A program made the position numbers and the translations under genes. A stretch of DNA of 64,000 bases, from contig OZ037770.1 of NCBI GenBank assembly GCA_964035545.1, positions 13,151,642 to 13,215,641 on the forward strand, given 5' to 3'. The DNA comes from Bugula neritina (Eukaryota; Bryozoa; Gymnolaemata; Cheilostomatida; Bugulidae). The notes beneath the pieces are model-generated. The model did not search any database. It was not told the origin of the DNA and was given only the letters and a program-made list of their open reading frames with translations. Below, piece by piece: positions 1 to 11,522 of this stretch. The stretch's first letter is position 1. Every line of letters starts with the position of its first letter.

Positions 1-1
1 A

Positions 2-475
2 GATCCAGCAGAGCACTACCGTGCCAAAAGACGACATAGCTTTGGCTACGTTAAGCCTGCTAGTAGTGATAATGGTGTCAGCCATTTTAAAACATCCGTG
101 GAGAGTAATAAAGACTTAGAGCATCAAAATCGATTGCGAGTAGCCAGAGAAAAATACAGATGTGCCCGTAATTATAGGAGCATGGATACCAGTACAAATA
201 ACTTTGATAAATCCAGATCTAGAGAGGGTTCTCAAACTCGATCTCTAGAGCACGCCACTTTTATGCCTTCAAGCAAATTTAGCTCAACCTCCAAAAAGGG
301 AATTCCATGTTTGGGAACTGGAAATCAACTCCGGGAAAAAATGGTAGAGCGTGGAGAACAAGTTGCCATGTTGGAAAATAGAACGGGGTCTTTAGAAAAC
401 GCTTCACGTAACTTATCCAAATCGGCACATCTGCTAGCAGAAAAGTTCAAAAAGAAGAAATGGTACGAGTTGTAG
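2..475 (+). CDS. Tomosyn-like R-SNARE protein, C-terminal exon (partial)
   Basis: The frame is open from the window edge to a stop at 473-475, so this is the 3' end of a longer gene. The last 60 or so residues form an R-SNARE coiled coil. A heptad pattern runs through VERGEQVAMLENRT, and the Arg of ENRT aligns with the zero-layer Arg of VAMP-type SNAREs. The protein ends KKKKWYEL with no membrane anchor. Tomosyn (STXBP5 family) ends in the same way (KKWYQF in mammals), and it acts as a soluble decoy R-SNARE that binds syntaxin/SNAP-25 and restrains vesicle fusion. The Ser/Arg-rich stretch before the SNARE is not diagnostic. No WD repeats are visible because the upstream exons lie outside the window, so amisyn or another anchorless R-SNARE remains possible. 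An AATAAA at 746-751 could end the transcript. Confidence 0.75.
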   Translation, partial: DPAEHYRAKRRHSFGYVKPASSDNGVSHFKTSVESNKDLEHQNRLRVAREKYRCARNYRSMDTSTNNFDKSRSREGSQTRSLEHATFMPSSKFSSTSKKGIPCLGTGNQLREKMVERGEQVAMLENRTGSLENASRNLSKSAHLLAEKFKKKKWYEL

Positions 476-1569
476 TGGAGAATTGTAACGGAGCAAGTTT
501 TATTGATTTAGTCTCAAGTTTTACCTACTTGTCCATCTATGAGACTATTTGTAACTATATTTGATTAGAGAGAATATCTACAGCGCTTCTGTTGTTAAGT
601 ATTGTACTAATGAGTATTTGTGGGTGGACTTGTTTAGTATATAGCTGTTTTATACTAGCTCATATATGAATGTCTTGTTTTCTATTTTGAGGGTTAGTAT
701 TGCATGAGCACAATAAGAAAGTATAGCATTTATTAAATTAAGTGAAATAAATTTTAGAATGAATCAGGTGTGAGAAATTTATGAGTTATGTTTACTGTTT
801 AGCCACAGCCGGAGTATATTCTTTAAATGGTTATATTTCAATTACCTTCATGGAGCTAGGCTTTTGTTTAATAACACATATAACTTTTATTCATAATAAT
901 ATAAAGATGTATACAAGGTTACAGGCATCTAATGCTTGAAATATGCAATGCGTTATTTTATAGTTTCATTTTATAAATAATTAAATTTGACTTGATAATA
1001 AAAGTTAGGACCTTGATTACAGCATTGGATTCTTATTCGCCATTTCTATTGAATGCGGAACTTAACACAGCTGGGTGCATAACTCCTCAACATTGACCAA
1101 TGATGTAACTAATAGCATCCATTTAGTAGAAGCTCTCAGACTAGTAAACAATGGTTATAAAAAACCGGTAATATGTTACTTTTTTGCAAGCAAGCAACAC
1201 TGTGCTTGTGCATATTTTTATTAGCTTTGTTAGAATCGAACTAACATGGGTTATAAAATCAACAAGTACTGTAAAAGCAACAAATTTAAAAAACTCAACA
1301 AATTAACATTTTTCTAAGTAAATAAGCATTTTTTGAAGCAAAAAAATTATCAGAACACATCATGGTACATAATTTATTATTCTAAATCTAGTATTGCAAA
1401 TAAAAAACAATATTAATACCAATTATAAAAGCAGCATTGAAAATTCTCAAATCAGTTTTACAACTTATAGAATCACTATTACAAATTATGAAATCAGTAT
1501 TCAAATTATAAAAGCAGCATTATAAATTATAAATTCAGTAATACAGCCTATAAAGTTAGTATTACAGTT
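476..1569. other. Intergenic: 3' UTR and degenerate AT-rich repeats
   Basis: The first part is the probable 3' UTR of the SNARE gene, with an AATAAA at 746-751. From about 1410 to 1568 there is a degenerate tandem repeat of roughly 25 bp built on 'aaattataaaatcagtatt' variants, abutting the stop codon of the minus-strand gene. No other coding signal is seen. Confidence 0.5.
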
Positions 1570-4500
1570 TTAGAAGACAGATCGAGTCTTTCTGTTTGCG
1601 AATCTGTTTTTTGGCTTTTTGTATCTCCCAGCAGAATTAGCTGGGTTCGAGGGGGAACAATTACCAAAACAGTTTTCTACATTATTTTCATTTGTCCCAT
1701 TTCCTCCTTGAAAATCCTTGCAGTTTCCTAAAGAAAAAACTATAAAATGTCAGAAAACCCTTATTAAAACTTTATAGAAATATCATGTATTGTAAATTAA
1801 CTATTTCATATAATAGCAATTATAGAAGAGCAATGATAACATTAATGATGCTGTTGTAGCTGTAGAAACAAGCTTTTAAATTTGGGTTGCAGCTGTTTTG
1901 TTCAATTATATAATCGTTTGATGTAAAAAAACTTTTAAAACACCATTTTACTAAAAAAATAATGTCAGACACCGTTTTATAAAACTATTTTATAGTAATG
2001 AAATACACTGTTTCAAATATATTTATTAGTCCTGTGTTACTTGGTAAGCTATGTAACTTTTAGCACAGTATGGTTGGAAGCATAACAAAACTTCTCATGA
2101 AACGCCAAAACATTACTTTGTGAAACTGAGGCTAATAACTGATAAATACTATTTTTCTTAAAAAGAAAAATAGCGCTTGAGCCTGCAACAACTTACCAAC
2201 ACAATTCCCGACATTGTTCCCATGAGCTTTACCATCTGAATTGCCATTGCCACTGTTATTACCAGCATTTGCTCCTTCACAGTGTCCTACACAGTTGCCC
2301 ACGTTGTTCCCTGAAATACCACTGTCTTGGAACAAACTTGTCTTACTTCACAATAGTCAAGTATTATGTAAGGAAAATGCATGATGAGAGCTTGGTATAG
2401 GTTATTGCATTGTGAAGATCAACAGCGGTGAGTATAAAGTAGCCTACACATTGTGGGTGCACAGTAAGTTCATAAGAAGCAAGTGAAATGCAAATGCACA
2501 TTTAATAAACAGTAAGCACATAGTAAATAAAGAGTAAGTATGCAGTAAATACGAAAATAGTCAATCTACAGTAAATACACATTAAGCATGCAGTATAAAT
2601 AAAAAATAAGTATGCAATAAATACAAGAGAAATTATTAAACAGTGTATAAACAGCTAGCGTTATGCGTATTTCTATTTTATTTTATGGTAGAGTTCCTGT
2701 TTTCATTTAGCCACACTAAGAAACATTCTGATTAAATTAGTTGCCCAGTTACAAACTTATCTTGTGCTCCTCTAAATCGTTATTGTGAAATCAAGTTCTC
2801 AGATTCTCGCATTTGATTTCATCTCCTTTTAACTTTACAACCCAAAATAATTATTATTTAATTACGCTGTACTTTTTATTACTAAGTTTATGACTTCAAA
2901 AAAGATTTTTGGGTGATAATGAAAATTTTTTTCGACATAAAGTCTCTCAGCTACACCTACCGTTGATGCCGTTCACATTATTGTTGCCATTATTGTTACC
3001 GAGACGTGTGTTCCGGCAATTTCCTACACAGTTTCCATTGTTGTTGCCGTTGAAAGATGGTAGACCATTTGTTCTTGTATTTCCGTTCCCATTTTGATTA
3101 CCATTGAATGTATTTTTACAGATACCTAAAATATAGAAAAGCGTTTGTTGAACATACTAAAGGTGAAGCGCAATCACGAGTAGACAATTACTTATCACTG
3201 GTTACTCCACACTCCATTATACAGAAAGCCAGCTGATATTTTTGCAAGTAATTAGATTAACAGTTGACAGATATTGTGTTTCAAGCAAAATATACTCACA
3301 ATGTTTATGACTAATTAAGGTGATAGTTCAAGCATAATGATTTATGATAATCTACAATACGTTCACCTTCCAGATGATTATAGGTATATTATGAAAATGA
3401 CTTTAAAAATCATTGATCCATTATTGATTAGCATTACATTGAAGTAGCGCACATCCTAAACTGCGTTACACTGGGCTGCATCCTACATTTTATTTTTTTC
3501 ACACAACACACACATACACAACACACACATACACAACACACACAACACACGCACACACGCACACACGCACACACAGACACAGACACACACACACATACAC
3601 CACACACCACACACACGCACAGACACGCACAGACACACACACGCACAGACACACACACGCACAGACACACACACGCACAGACACACGCACACACACACAG
3701 ACACACACACACAGACACACACAGACACACACAGACACACACAGACACACACAGACACACGCACACAGATAAAGTTATATAGATACTATGAACTTATATA
3801 CTAAACCATATAACCATACTACAGTAACATTATATTACATTATGCTAAATTTTTTATGTTGTATATTACCCCATAATGTATTTTATTACTATATACATTA
3901 TAGTATATTATGTTAATTAAATGCTCTATCATTTTGCAATACATTATACAATAATTATATTACCTAATATTACATTAAATTATATTCTTTTAATCAATAT
4001 CATATTATATTGTACTATACTAATATGCTATAGTATATTATGTTTTTAACAAACACCTTTTTCAATATTACAACTACATTGCAGTCATGCATGTGAAATA
4101 TACTGTACAAAAACATTTGTTACATTCAGTCATATATAATTAAAATGGTTATTGTAGAAATATGAAGCAGTTTTAGAAAATCAATTAAACAAAAAATTTA
4201 GTATAAATAGGAATATCATGATAATGACATACTCATAGTATTATTAGATCAGAAAGGTAGCTGTGTTAGGCTATGGTGGGGGTTGAAAAGGTCAAATAAT
4301 TTATTTTATATAGTCTAGTAATTTATTTATTTAGAGTAAAATATGAGGGAAACCTAAAAGTCACTTTTATACAAATACAAGTTGCAGATCTTCAATAGTA
4401 CCTGGGTATATGCCCTGCAAAAATATTATTGTATTGGTTGCTATTAGAAGATACTGTATATTTGCACAATTATTAAAGCATATACCGTACTTTCCTGCTT

Positions 4501-7500
4501 TAGTTTGAATTTAAACACTGATTTACATGTGAATGCTACTTATTAATTGATCCAATTTGTCTAATTGCCAACATAACTATTTATAGGCTTCTTATTCACT
4601 GTAGCCATAAGTTTGTACAGGTAGAAACCTAAGTTAAAACATATCGAAATATCTAAACAAAATAGCTCGATTGATGCCGCTTTGAGTTTGCATTTATACG
4701 TACAGTACGTAATGCTGTTGCTACTCTACTTCGCTATACCATCAGTATCTTCACTGTGCAATTGTACTAATAAGACGTCAGCTGCTGTGGCCAACACTTG
4801 CTATCAGCTGACGTCTAAATCAATGACTCATAAAGAGGCAGCTGAGTATTGCGTAGAAACTTTCAAAGATGGCAGTCTGGCTGCTGTAACCAGTGAGCAA
4901 ATAGCTGACACCATAAAGGGTCTGATGGAGAACAACAGTGGTATTATTTCCGTGTTATATAATACGCTTTTTAACAAACTTAGCTATACTATTCTCATCA
5001 TATCTCAGTAGTAAAAGCTCGTTTTTATACCTTAAAAAGTTTTTCCTAAGTTATAGTTGTGAAATGTTGAAAAGCTTTCATATGGCTTTGAGTAAAGTCA
5101 GAGTGCTAAAATAATCTTATTCCAGAGATATCATTATTTCACCATTATAGGCCTACTATAATAATATGTTACTGCATTATTATAAATTGTTATACTATCA
5201 TATAATATAGTCATATAATATATTTAATAACACATTAATATGTTATTGCATTGTATCTGTATATACGATTATACATTATATTATAATAACATATGCATAT
5301 GTATAGTATCTTATTTTATTAGTACATTACTACTATAGTATCATACATTGTATTATAAAGAATGTTTTGTTATAGGCTGCTATTATATTGTATTATTATA
5401 TTATTACCATCCTATAACACGATATAATCATGTTGTATTATAATTGTAAAATTAACATTTTAAAACATATTAATATAATATTGTTATTATATATCATCCT
5501 TTAAATAATATCTACTCACTTGGTTTTTAACGAGCTTTATGTTCATAATTATTTACACATTTTATAATTATAGAATACATCATATAAATCATTGTCACAA
5601 TATTAACGTGCATTTCCAATCTTCTATCACTTTTACCTTACCAGCTTATGTACAATGCCACAAAATATCAGAGAAACTGTATATAAATTGCATTAACAGA
5701 AAAACTATAAATTAACAGAAAAGCTACAAATAAAACTGATTTCCATAAACAGTAGCCTGTCCTGTATTATGCACTGCCATTTAATTACTAACAAATATTT
5801 ACTTAATTTAGTTATCCGAGCTGCCATAGGAGTTTATACAAACACATCTGACAGCTTTTGGTTGGCTGACGGAAGCCCGCTGAGCAAAGGGTATCATCCA
5901 AACATAAACAGGTTCAACGGTTTAGATGCAGGCATAAACTACACTTGGATTGTTAAGATTTCAGCTTCTAATGAACTCGTAATTAATGCACTAGATTTCG
6001 ATGATTATAGGAAAGCTATTTGCCAATGGCCGTGTATATCAGAAGCAGGTAAACATTTAAATCACTATAATTTCTCTACACTTTTAGATTACTCACTCTG
6101 AGGTCAAAGGTGAAACTAGAAGATACCAGTCACATGATTGGATGTCTGAAATACCTGTTTTAGCCAATGAAACTTAATCTAGCTAACAAAACCTTTTAAT
6201 CTTTGGCACAGTAGTCATTCTGTACAACAGGCATTAGCAGCTAAAGTTTGCCTATAATTTATTACACAACTTTTTATAGTATGTGACCTTTTAGCATGTT
6301 AAGTACCTAAGCTATATGTTTAGTTAACTAGTATCCTGTCTTTTAGCCTCAGATCAATCTAAGAAAATAATCCACACAAAGTTTGTGGAAGGAGATGACT
6401 ACCTATCGTACTGCCATACTCGGTACCATTACAGAGATTTAACCTTGACCCTGGCCAGAGCTAACTCTTTAGTAGATGTGTGTGGACTCTATTGTGCTAG
6501 GGATAGTAATTGCCACTTCTTTGGTCTGTACAATTTCTATAATTTATGCCGGCTGTTTGGGGAGTCCCAATCACTGAATGCTATCTACCTGAACCACTGC
6601 TATGCCAAGGTGTTTATGAACAACGAATCACATATTGGGGACCAGTAACAGTATCAATTTAAAGCAACTTTCAGTCATCACACTAGCAGCTAACTGAATT
6701 ATCCTTGATAGCTATCAAAAAATTATGTATCTTTTTAAGCATATAAGTCTTTATTGTTGTTAGCTTCTTAAATGCAATATTCTTATACATTCATTAAAAC
6801 AATTTATATGTGTTTGCATTAAAAGCTAATGGTTATTAATAGGCTGTGAATTGCTGTGGTCTATTGGTTAGAATGTTGACCTATTAAATACTAGATCATA
6901 GGTTTAAAACCTAATAAGGTCATTGGTGATGTCACAAAATGCACCCAATAACAATCACTCCTGACCAACAAAATATATACAGTACTTTTTTCCAACTAAA
7001 CCCTGAGCATCATGCAGGTACTCATAGTGATAAGGATTTTAAACAAACATAATCAGTTCTTTTATTTTCATTAGCTTTTTCAAGTTTTACCGACCTACTC
7101 TTTTGTATAATATGTAGTTACAATAGGTATCTATGGTCTTGAAAAAGATTTATAGTTAAAAATATTTTTTACAAATTTTAAATAAAAACTTTTCTCCTAA
7201 ATCTCAAATTTTAAATTTACTCTTATTTTATATTGTTTAAAAACTGCAATAAAATAACTCATACAATAAATAACTTTATAGAATAAAGTATTTACTGGAT
7301 AAATACAAAAGTACTCTTTAACATTGATTTTAAATTAAACGCTTTTTAGTAAAAATTTTTTGCGTGATGACTCACCCCCTCCGCAGTTGCCATTATTGTT
7401 CCCGTTTCCACCATTGGGGAACCCCTGATTGTAGTTGCCATTAATATTTCCGTTATTATTGTTGACACAAGTGCCTCCGGGACAGTTGCCGTTGTTGTTG

Positions 7501-9126
7501 CCGTTTCCAGCTGGAATCTTTATAATCCCTTCCTGATTTACAAGAGCAAAAAGCAAAAGTTTTTAATATTGCCAAGTCATCAAAGTAACGACAAAAATAT
7601 TGTAATACTTGTAAGGCTATTCTTAGTATTGTTATACTTATTTATAGCGAGGCATGCAAACTACAAAATGTTTATGTTCTTTATATCAAGTGTTTCGTCA
7701 AGTTGCTTCAAGTGCTTCAAGTTACTATATTTTGAGATGAAAGAGTATAAATTATTTTCAGCAACAGGTAAAACATCTCTGTGTTTTAATCTGCTATGAA
7801 GAAGAATACTGCCACTTCAACATCTACTTGGTGATTAATAGGCAGTTTATATTTTAATTCACAATGTTTTGAAGGTGATTGTTTAAATTTATAAACTATG
7901 AAAGCTATGTATTTTTGAGACTACAATTTTATTTGTTTTGTCATCGCAAGTTTAGAAAATAGCTCATCTAGAATTATAACTTGAAAAGTCCAAACTTTTA
8001 CACAGCCACTCTTTTTTTCAAAATAAAATAGACTTGCATCATTTTAAGAAAAAAAGCAAAATTATTAAATTGTTTATAATAAACAGAAAGTGTTTTCTAA
8101 GCTGCAGGAAGGGAACATGAAAGGAGAAAAGGCAGGGCAATAAAACTCAAAAACCAGACAAACAAAACAAACAAGCCGTGGCCCAGGAAACAAAGACTAA
8201 CTACAAATATTTATTTTATTTAAACTGACAGAGAAATTTACCCAATATCGTTTCAGATTGTGGATAAAGTCAGCCTACATATTGTAAAGCAGATAAAAAC
8301 ATTAAGTATAAGTTTCTTTAGATTTCTTTTAGACTAAGGAGTTGTTTTCTCTCTCAATTTTGATGGCTTTGAATTAGCACTATTACTAGAGCATGTCGTA
8401 AGCTCTCTAATACTGATTTATTTGACTCAGTTTTAATTTAAGTGGGTAGATGGTTTTGAAAGTATGCGTAGGCATATAATTGCTTTACCAAATACACATT
8501 ATAGTGTTGGTAAGAGCATTAGAAATGGTTTACAGTGAGAAAACACAATGAATCATCACTTATCACAACTGGTTCATACTGTTTCTTATTTCTTACTTAA
8601 ACTTTATTTCACCAACTCATTTAAACTTGCATTAAAATATTTACTGCATAATAAACTTTATGTTATATTCACTGAGGTTTATTTCTAACTAACTAAAAGC
8701 ACGCTGGTATGCCAACACATTACAATTTAAAAATATTATAATATTGAATAAATGGGCAGAGCCAAAATATAACACTTCATACTTTAATCTACAGTTTTAT
8801 GCTTTATATGAGCCAAAAATTCAAGTTATATGAAATTACTTACAATTCAACTTACAACTATTCTATTAATTGTATTTGTGGCCTAAACATATCTGATAAA
8901 TAATTCCATTTACCTAACTTACTCATGTGAATGGTGAGCAAATTGCATGTACTCAAGGAGTTTAGCTGTATACCATACTTGTATATATAAAAATACTTAC
9001 AACGTTTATGGGACGAGGTGTTCCAGTGCCAGCTCTGGTGGTAAATCTATAAACAGGAGTTGAGGCTACCATTGCTAGGGTAGTGAGGCAACACACCAAT
9101 ACAAGTAGCAGTTTGTAAGCAGCCAT
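1570..9126 (-). CDS. Secreted Asn/Gly-rich protein with six Cys pairs (unassigned family)
   Basis: Five exons on the minus strand join in phase: 9126-9001, 7532-7376, 3125-2961, 2310-2197 and 1727-1570, giving 239 residues. All borders are GT-AG. Exon 1 encodes a signal peptide (starts [14 protein letters not shown], hydrophobic core, likely cut after VAS). The mature chain is dominated by Asn and Gly (runs such as NGNNNGNC and GNNNGNNN). It holds exactly 12 Cys in six close pairs: two CX4C (CPGGTC, CGGGIC) and four CX3C (CVGNC, CVGHC, CVGNC, CFGNC). Two of these pairs are split by introns 2 and 4. The C-terminus is basic ([18 protein letters not shown]). There are a few N-glycosylation sequons (NGT, NNS, NCS). 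I do not recognise the family. Asn-Gly repeats occur in some biomineralisation proteins such as nacrein, but there is no carbonic anhydrase domain here. A structural matrix or defence role is only a guess. A TATA box lies about 60 bp upstream of the ATG, and the long second intron contains another gene. Confidence 0.8.
2461..2625. repeat. Degenerate AT-rich tandem repeat
   Basis: Loose repetition of 'cagtaaataca / agtaagtatg' units of about 20-25 bp inside intron 3 of the Asn/Gly-rich gene. Copies are diverged and partly interrupted. Confidence 0.5.
3500..3768. repeat. (CA)n microsatellite with CACAGACA variants
   Basis: About 270 bp of imperfect CA repeat with interspersed CACAGACA and CACACG units, in intron 2 of the Asn/Gly-rich gene. 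Long Cys/Val reading frames on the minus strand across it are artefacts of the repeat. It is followed by 3770-4050, an AT-rich tract with 'tatattatgtt'-type repetition. Confidence 0.95.
4712..6648 (+). CDS. Secreted C-type lectin with C-terminal PAN/apple-like domain
   Basis: Three exons, 4712-4940, 5812-6048 and 6347-6648, join in phase 1 and encode 255 residues. The start is the ATG that opens a hydrophobic signal peptide ([14 protein letters not shown]). Residues about 18-155 look like a C-type lectin fold: [18 protein letters not shown] near the start, then [18 protein letters not shown], then [13 protein letters not shown] and a final Cys-rich CQWPC. The canonical EPN/QPD and WND calcium-sugar motifs are not seen, so sugar specificity cannot be read and binding may be non-classical. 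The last exon (about 155-255) has the Cys pattern of a PAN/apple domain: [37 protein letters not shown]. It is likely an extracellular recognition protein. The whole gene lies within intron 2 of the opposite-strand Asn/Gly-rich gene. A possible poly(A) signal (ATTAAA) is at 6793-6798. Confidence 0.8.
5150..5500. repeat. AT-rich low-complexity tract
   Basis: Intron 1 of the lectin/PAN gene holds loosely repeated 'tatattatta / ataatatatt' sequence with no coding signal. Confidence 0.5.
6852..6972 (+). mobile_element. Diverged tRNA-derived SINE-like copy
   Basis: A degenerate tRNA-like head ('tctattggttagaatgttga') is followed by a decayed B box and the tail 'ggtcattggtgatgt'. The same tail follows better preserved copies at 20727, 29691 and 36430. 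It lies just downstream of the lectin/PAN gene. Confidence 0.5.
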
Positions 9127-9185
9127 TTCTTCATGCACACAGACACTAACCAGATCAACTGACGGTTGCCTTCAGTAACATCTGG

Positions 9186-9193
9186 TATTTATA
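9186..9193 (-). promoter_or_regulatory. TATA box of the Asn/Gly-rich gene
   Basis: TATAAATA on the minus strand, preceded by a short GC-rich stretch (ggaggcggag) and about 60 bp upstream of the initiator ATG at 9126. That spacing would give a 5' leader of about 30-35 nt. Confidence 0.55.
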
Positions 9194-9865
9194 CTCCGCC
9201 TCCGTATGTCAATTTATTCACAGTCTATATTAATGAGTTATAACTTTAGTTAAACGGTTTTGTAAACCTTTGATGCAAATTTTTATGTTGGCATGGCAAC
9301 CAAAGACAGTAATGAAAAACTACCCTGTTTGCTCTGATTGTGTAACAAATATTTTATATAATAAACATAAATAGTTTTAGTAGCATGCATATTAATAGAA
9401 AATATTTGAATATTTATGAACTTTCTTATTTCTTCCTCATTCCCATATAACTTTGGCTCAGTTAGACAAATTTCCTGTTTGTGGGCATTGGTCCTTCATT
9501 GTTTGTAGCTAAGAGTTTAATAATGAGGAGATTATTGGCTAAAGCTTAGAAGGCCACGGATAGATTTCCCTTTCTAATACTTACCAAGTCTCAAAGCCTA
9601 TATGACTGCCTCATTCACATAACTTCTCAAACGAAAACATAAGATTTTTTAGAGAAATAGAGTTTTTTGTGTCTGCTTACCTTAAAGCCAACTCCTGTTT
9701 GAAAAGGAAGTGTGATTATCTTCCTTCAAGTTGATCCTATATGTTATTAGTATTACTATCTAATAATGAAAATTATTATATGCAACTTAAGTTAAATACA
9801 GCTGCCTTTGATTGCCACATGGTACTTTAATAGAGCATTGTGAAAAAACTTTACCCCCCTCCCCC

Positions 9866-9937
9866 CTGGGATATGAACCCGAGACCTCTGGGTTGCAAGC
9901 AAGTGTGCTAACCATTGCACGGGGGGGGGGGGGGCTG
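9866..9937 (-). mobile_element. tRNA-like SINE head flanked by homopolymers
   Basis: On the minus strand it reads 'gtgcaatggttagcacactt', then a stem containing GCAA, then a near-perfect B box (GGTTCATATCC). It is bracketed by a 16-nt G run and C-rich sequence. It is related to the 54690 element by the 'gaggtctcgggttc' stretch. It is probably a decayed SINE rather than a working tRNA gene. Confidence 0.5.
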
Positions 9938-10192
9938 CTGGGTTAACTCAACACTACAAACATTTTTAAGAGTAATGAATCCTTTTTTTAGTTGTGTACT
10001 GCAGACTAAGATAGAAGTTCATGGTGTGACCAGCCTTTGAACATTTAGTTTAATTTTGTTAGATTCTTTTACTGTAAAACTATGACTCACTAAACTAAGA
10101 GAAACAAAAACCTGCATTTACTTATATAGTCTTTGCTACCTGCAGTTGTTTATGATATTTTATTGAGAACATTATGCTAAGCATGCTTAGTT

Positions 10193-10205
10193 TTCTCTCT
10201 CTCTC

Positions 10206-10262
<57 letters not shown>

Positions 10263-10265
10263 ATT
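10193..10265. repeat. (CT)n microsatellite
   Basis: About 70 bp of nearly pure CT dinucleotide repeat in an otherwise featureless intergenic stretch (about 9200-11500) between the Asn/Gly-rich gene and the 5'-nucleotidase gene. Confidence 0.95.
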
Positions 10266-11522
10266 TCCAAACTATTTTTATGCCCTTCTTATTTGTTTGG
10301 GTCCCATTAGTGTAAAACTTTAGCCTTAACTTCGATTTTTTTCTCAGCTATAGAGTTACTTTTCCGTAGAATACCTCTGCTTGATTATATGTTCCAATGA
10401 TATCATGGAACTTTTTTTATAGCATGGTGAATATGAAATTAACAATTTCAGCAAGACTCCCTTCTGCATCATTAGAAATAAAAGTATTTAAAATGAAGTA
10501 TTATTCATCTTGAGTATTATATATTAATAGCGCAGCTTTGCTCTCCTATTTCATGAAACTTATTATCGTTATTATTCAATTTCATGCAGTCATTAAATAA
10601 CACTTTTGCCTTCTTGTATCATGGAGTGTGATGCGCATAGCTTTATTTATACCCTCCTCAGTAACTTTCAAAACATATGATAGGAAACCTGTTTTTACGC
10701 CAACTTTTCTAATTACAAAATTGACACAAAGTGGCTTCATTTTCATTTAATAGATCACTTTATAACACACCTGCTAATCGTGTGATTGAAGTTAACTAAA
10801 CTTGGGCTCATGATTTGCTTTGAGGCTAATTTATCAATTTGAAAATAAATAGGGTAGTAAAGTGCATACACCCGAAGTTACTACTATTTATCCTAAGGCT
10901 ATGCTCACTTCCTGGTAGGTGGACATGGCAATGTCAGTTTTGTTATAAATTTTACCAGCGGTTTTAAGTACCGCTGGAAGCTTAACTGTTAAACTTCAAT
11001 CAATCTTCTTGATGGAGTGTTTTATTTTTTGCATAAATCTTGCTACTGAGAGACTGGTACACACAAATCTCCAGAAAGATGAATCACAGGCCATAATTAA
11101 AGCAGACTGCCACGCCATGTTACCATTGGTTAATTTTTCTATTAGAGAAACATCTTTGTTCCAGTACAGTTTCCTTGTAATAAGATATCTTTAAGATTAA
11201 ATCATTTTGTTGCCCAACTTACTTGATACAAATTAGTGTTTATAATTTCTTTATAGATGAAGTATTATATAATCTTTCAGCATTAAGTCCTAAAATAAGT
11301 ATAGTTAATTGTTGCTATATAATTTCTGATTATGGTGTATAATTCATAATCAAAAAATAATTGAAAAAATTTATTTAAATATAATATATATTATATGAAG
11401 GTTTTGTTTTTAACATGCTTAATGTTTATTAAACAATAAAAGCTTAATATAGTAAAAGTGATTTGATTTTTATCTTGAAATAAATTGTTGAAAATTTGAA
11501 AAGATTAATTAAGTTTCACAGT

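Noticed and set aside
3434-3766. Long Cys/Val open frames on the minus strand
   Set aside because: They are translations of the CA microsatellite in three frames, with no splice signals or domain.
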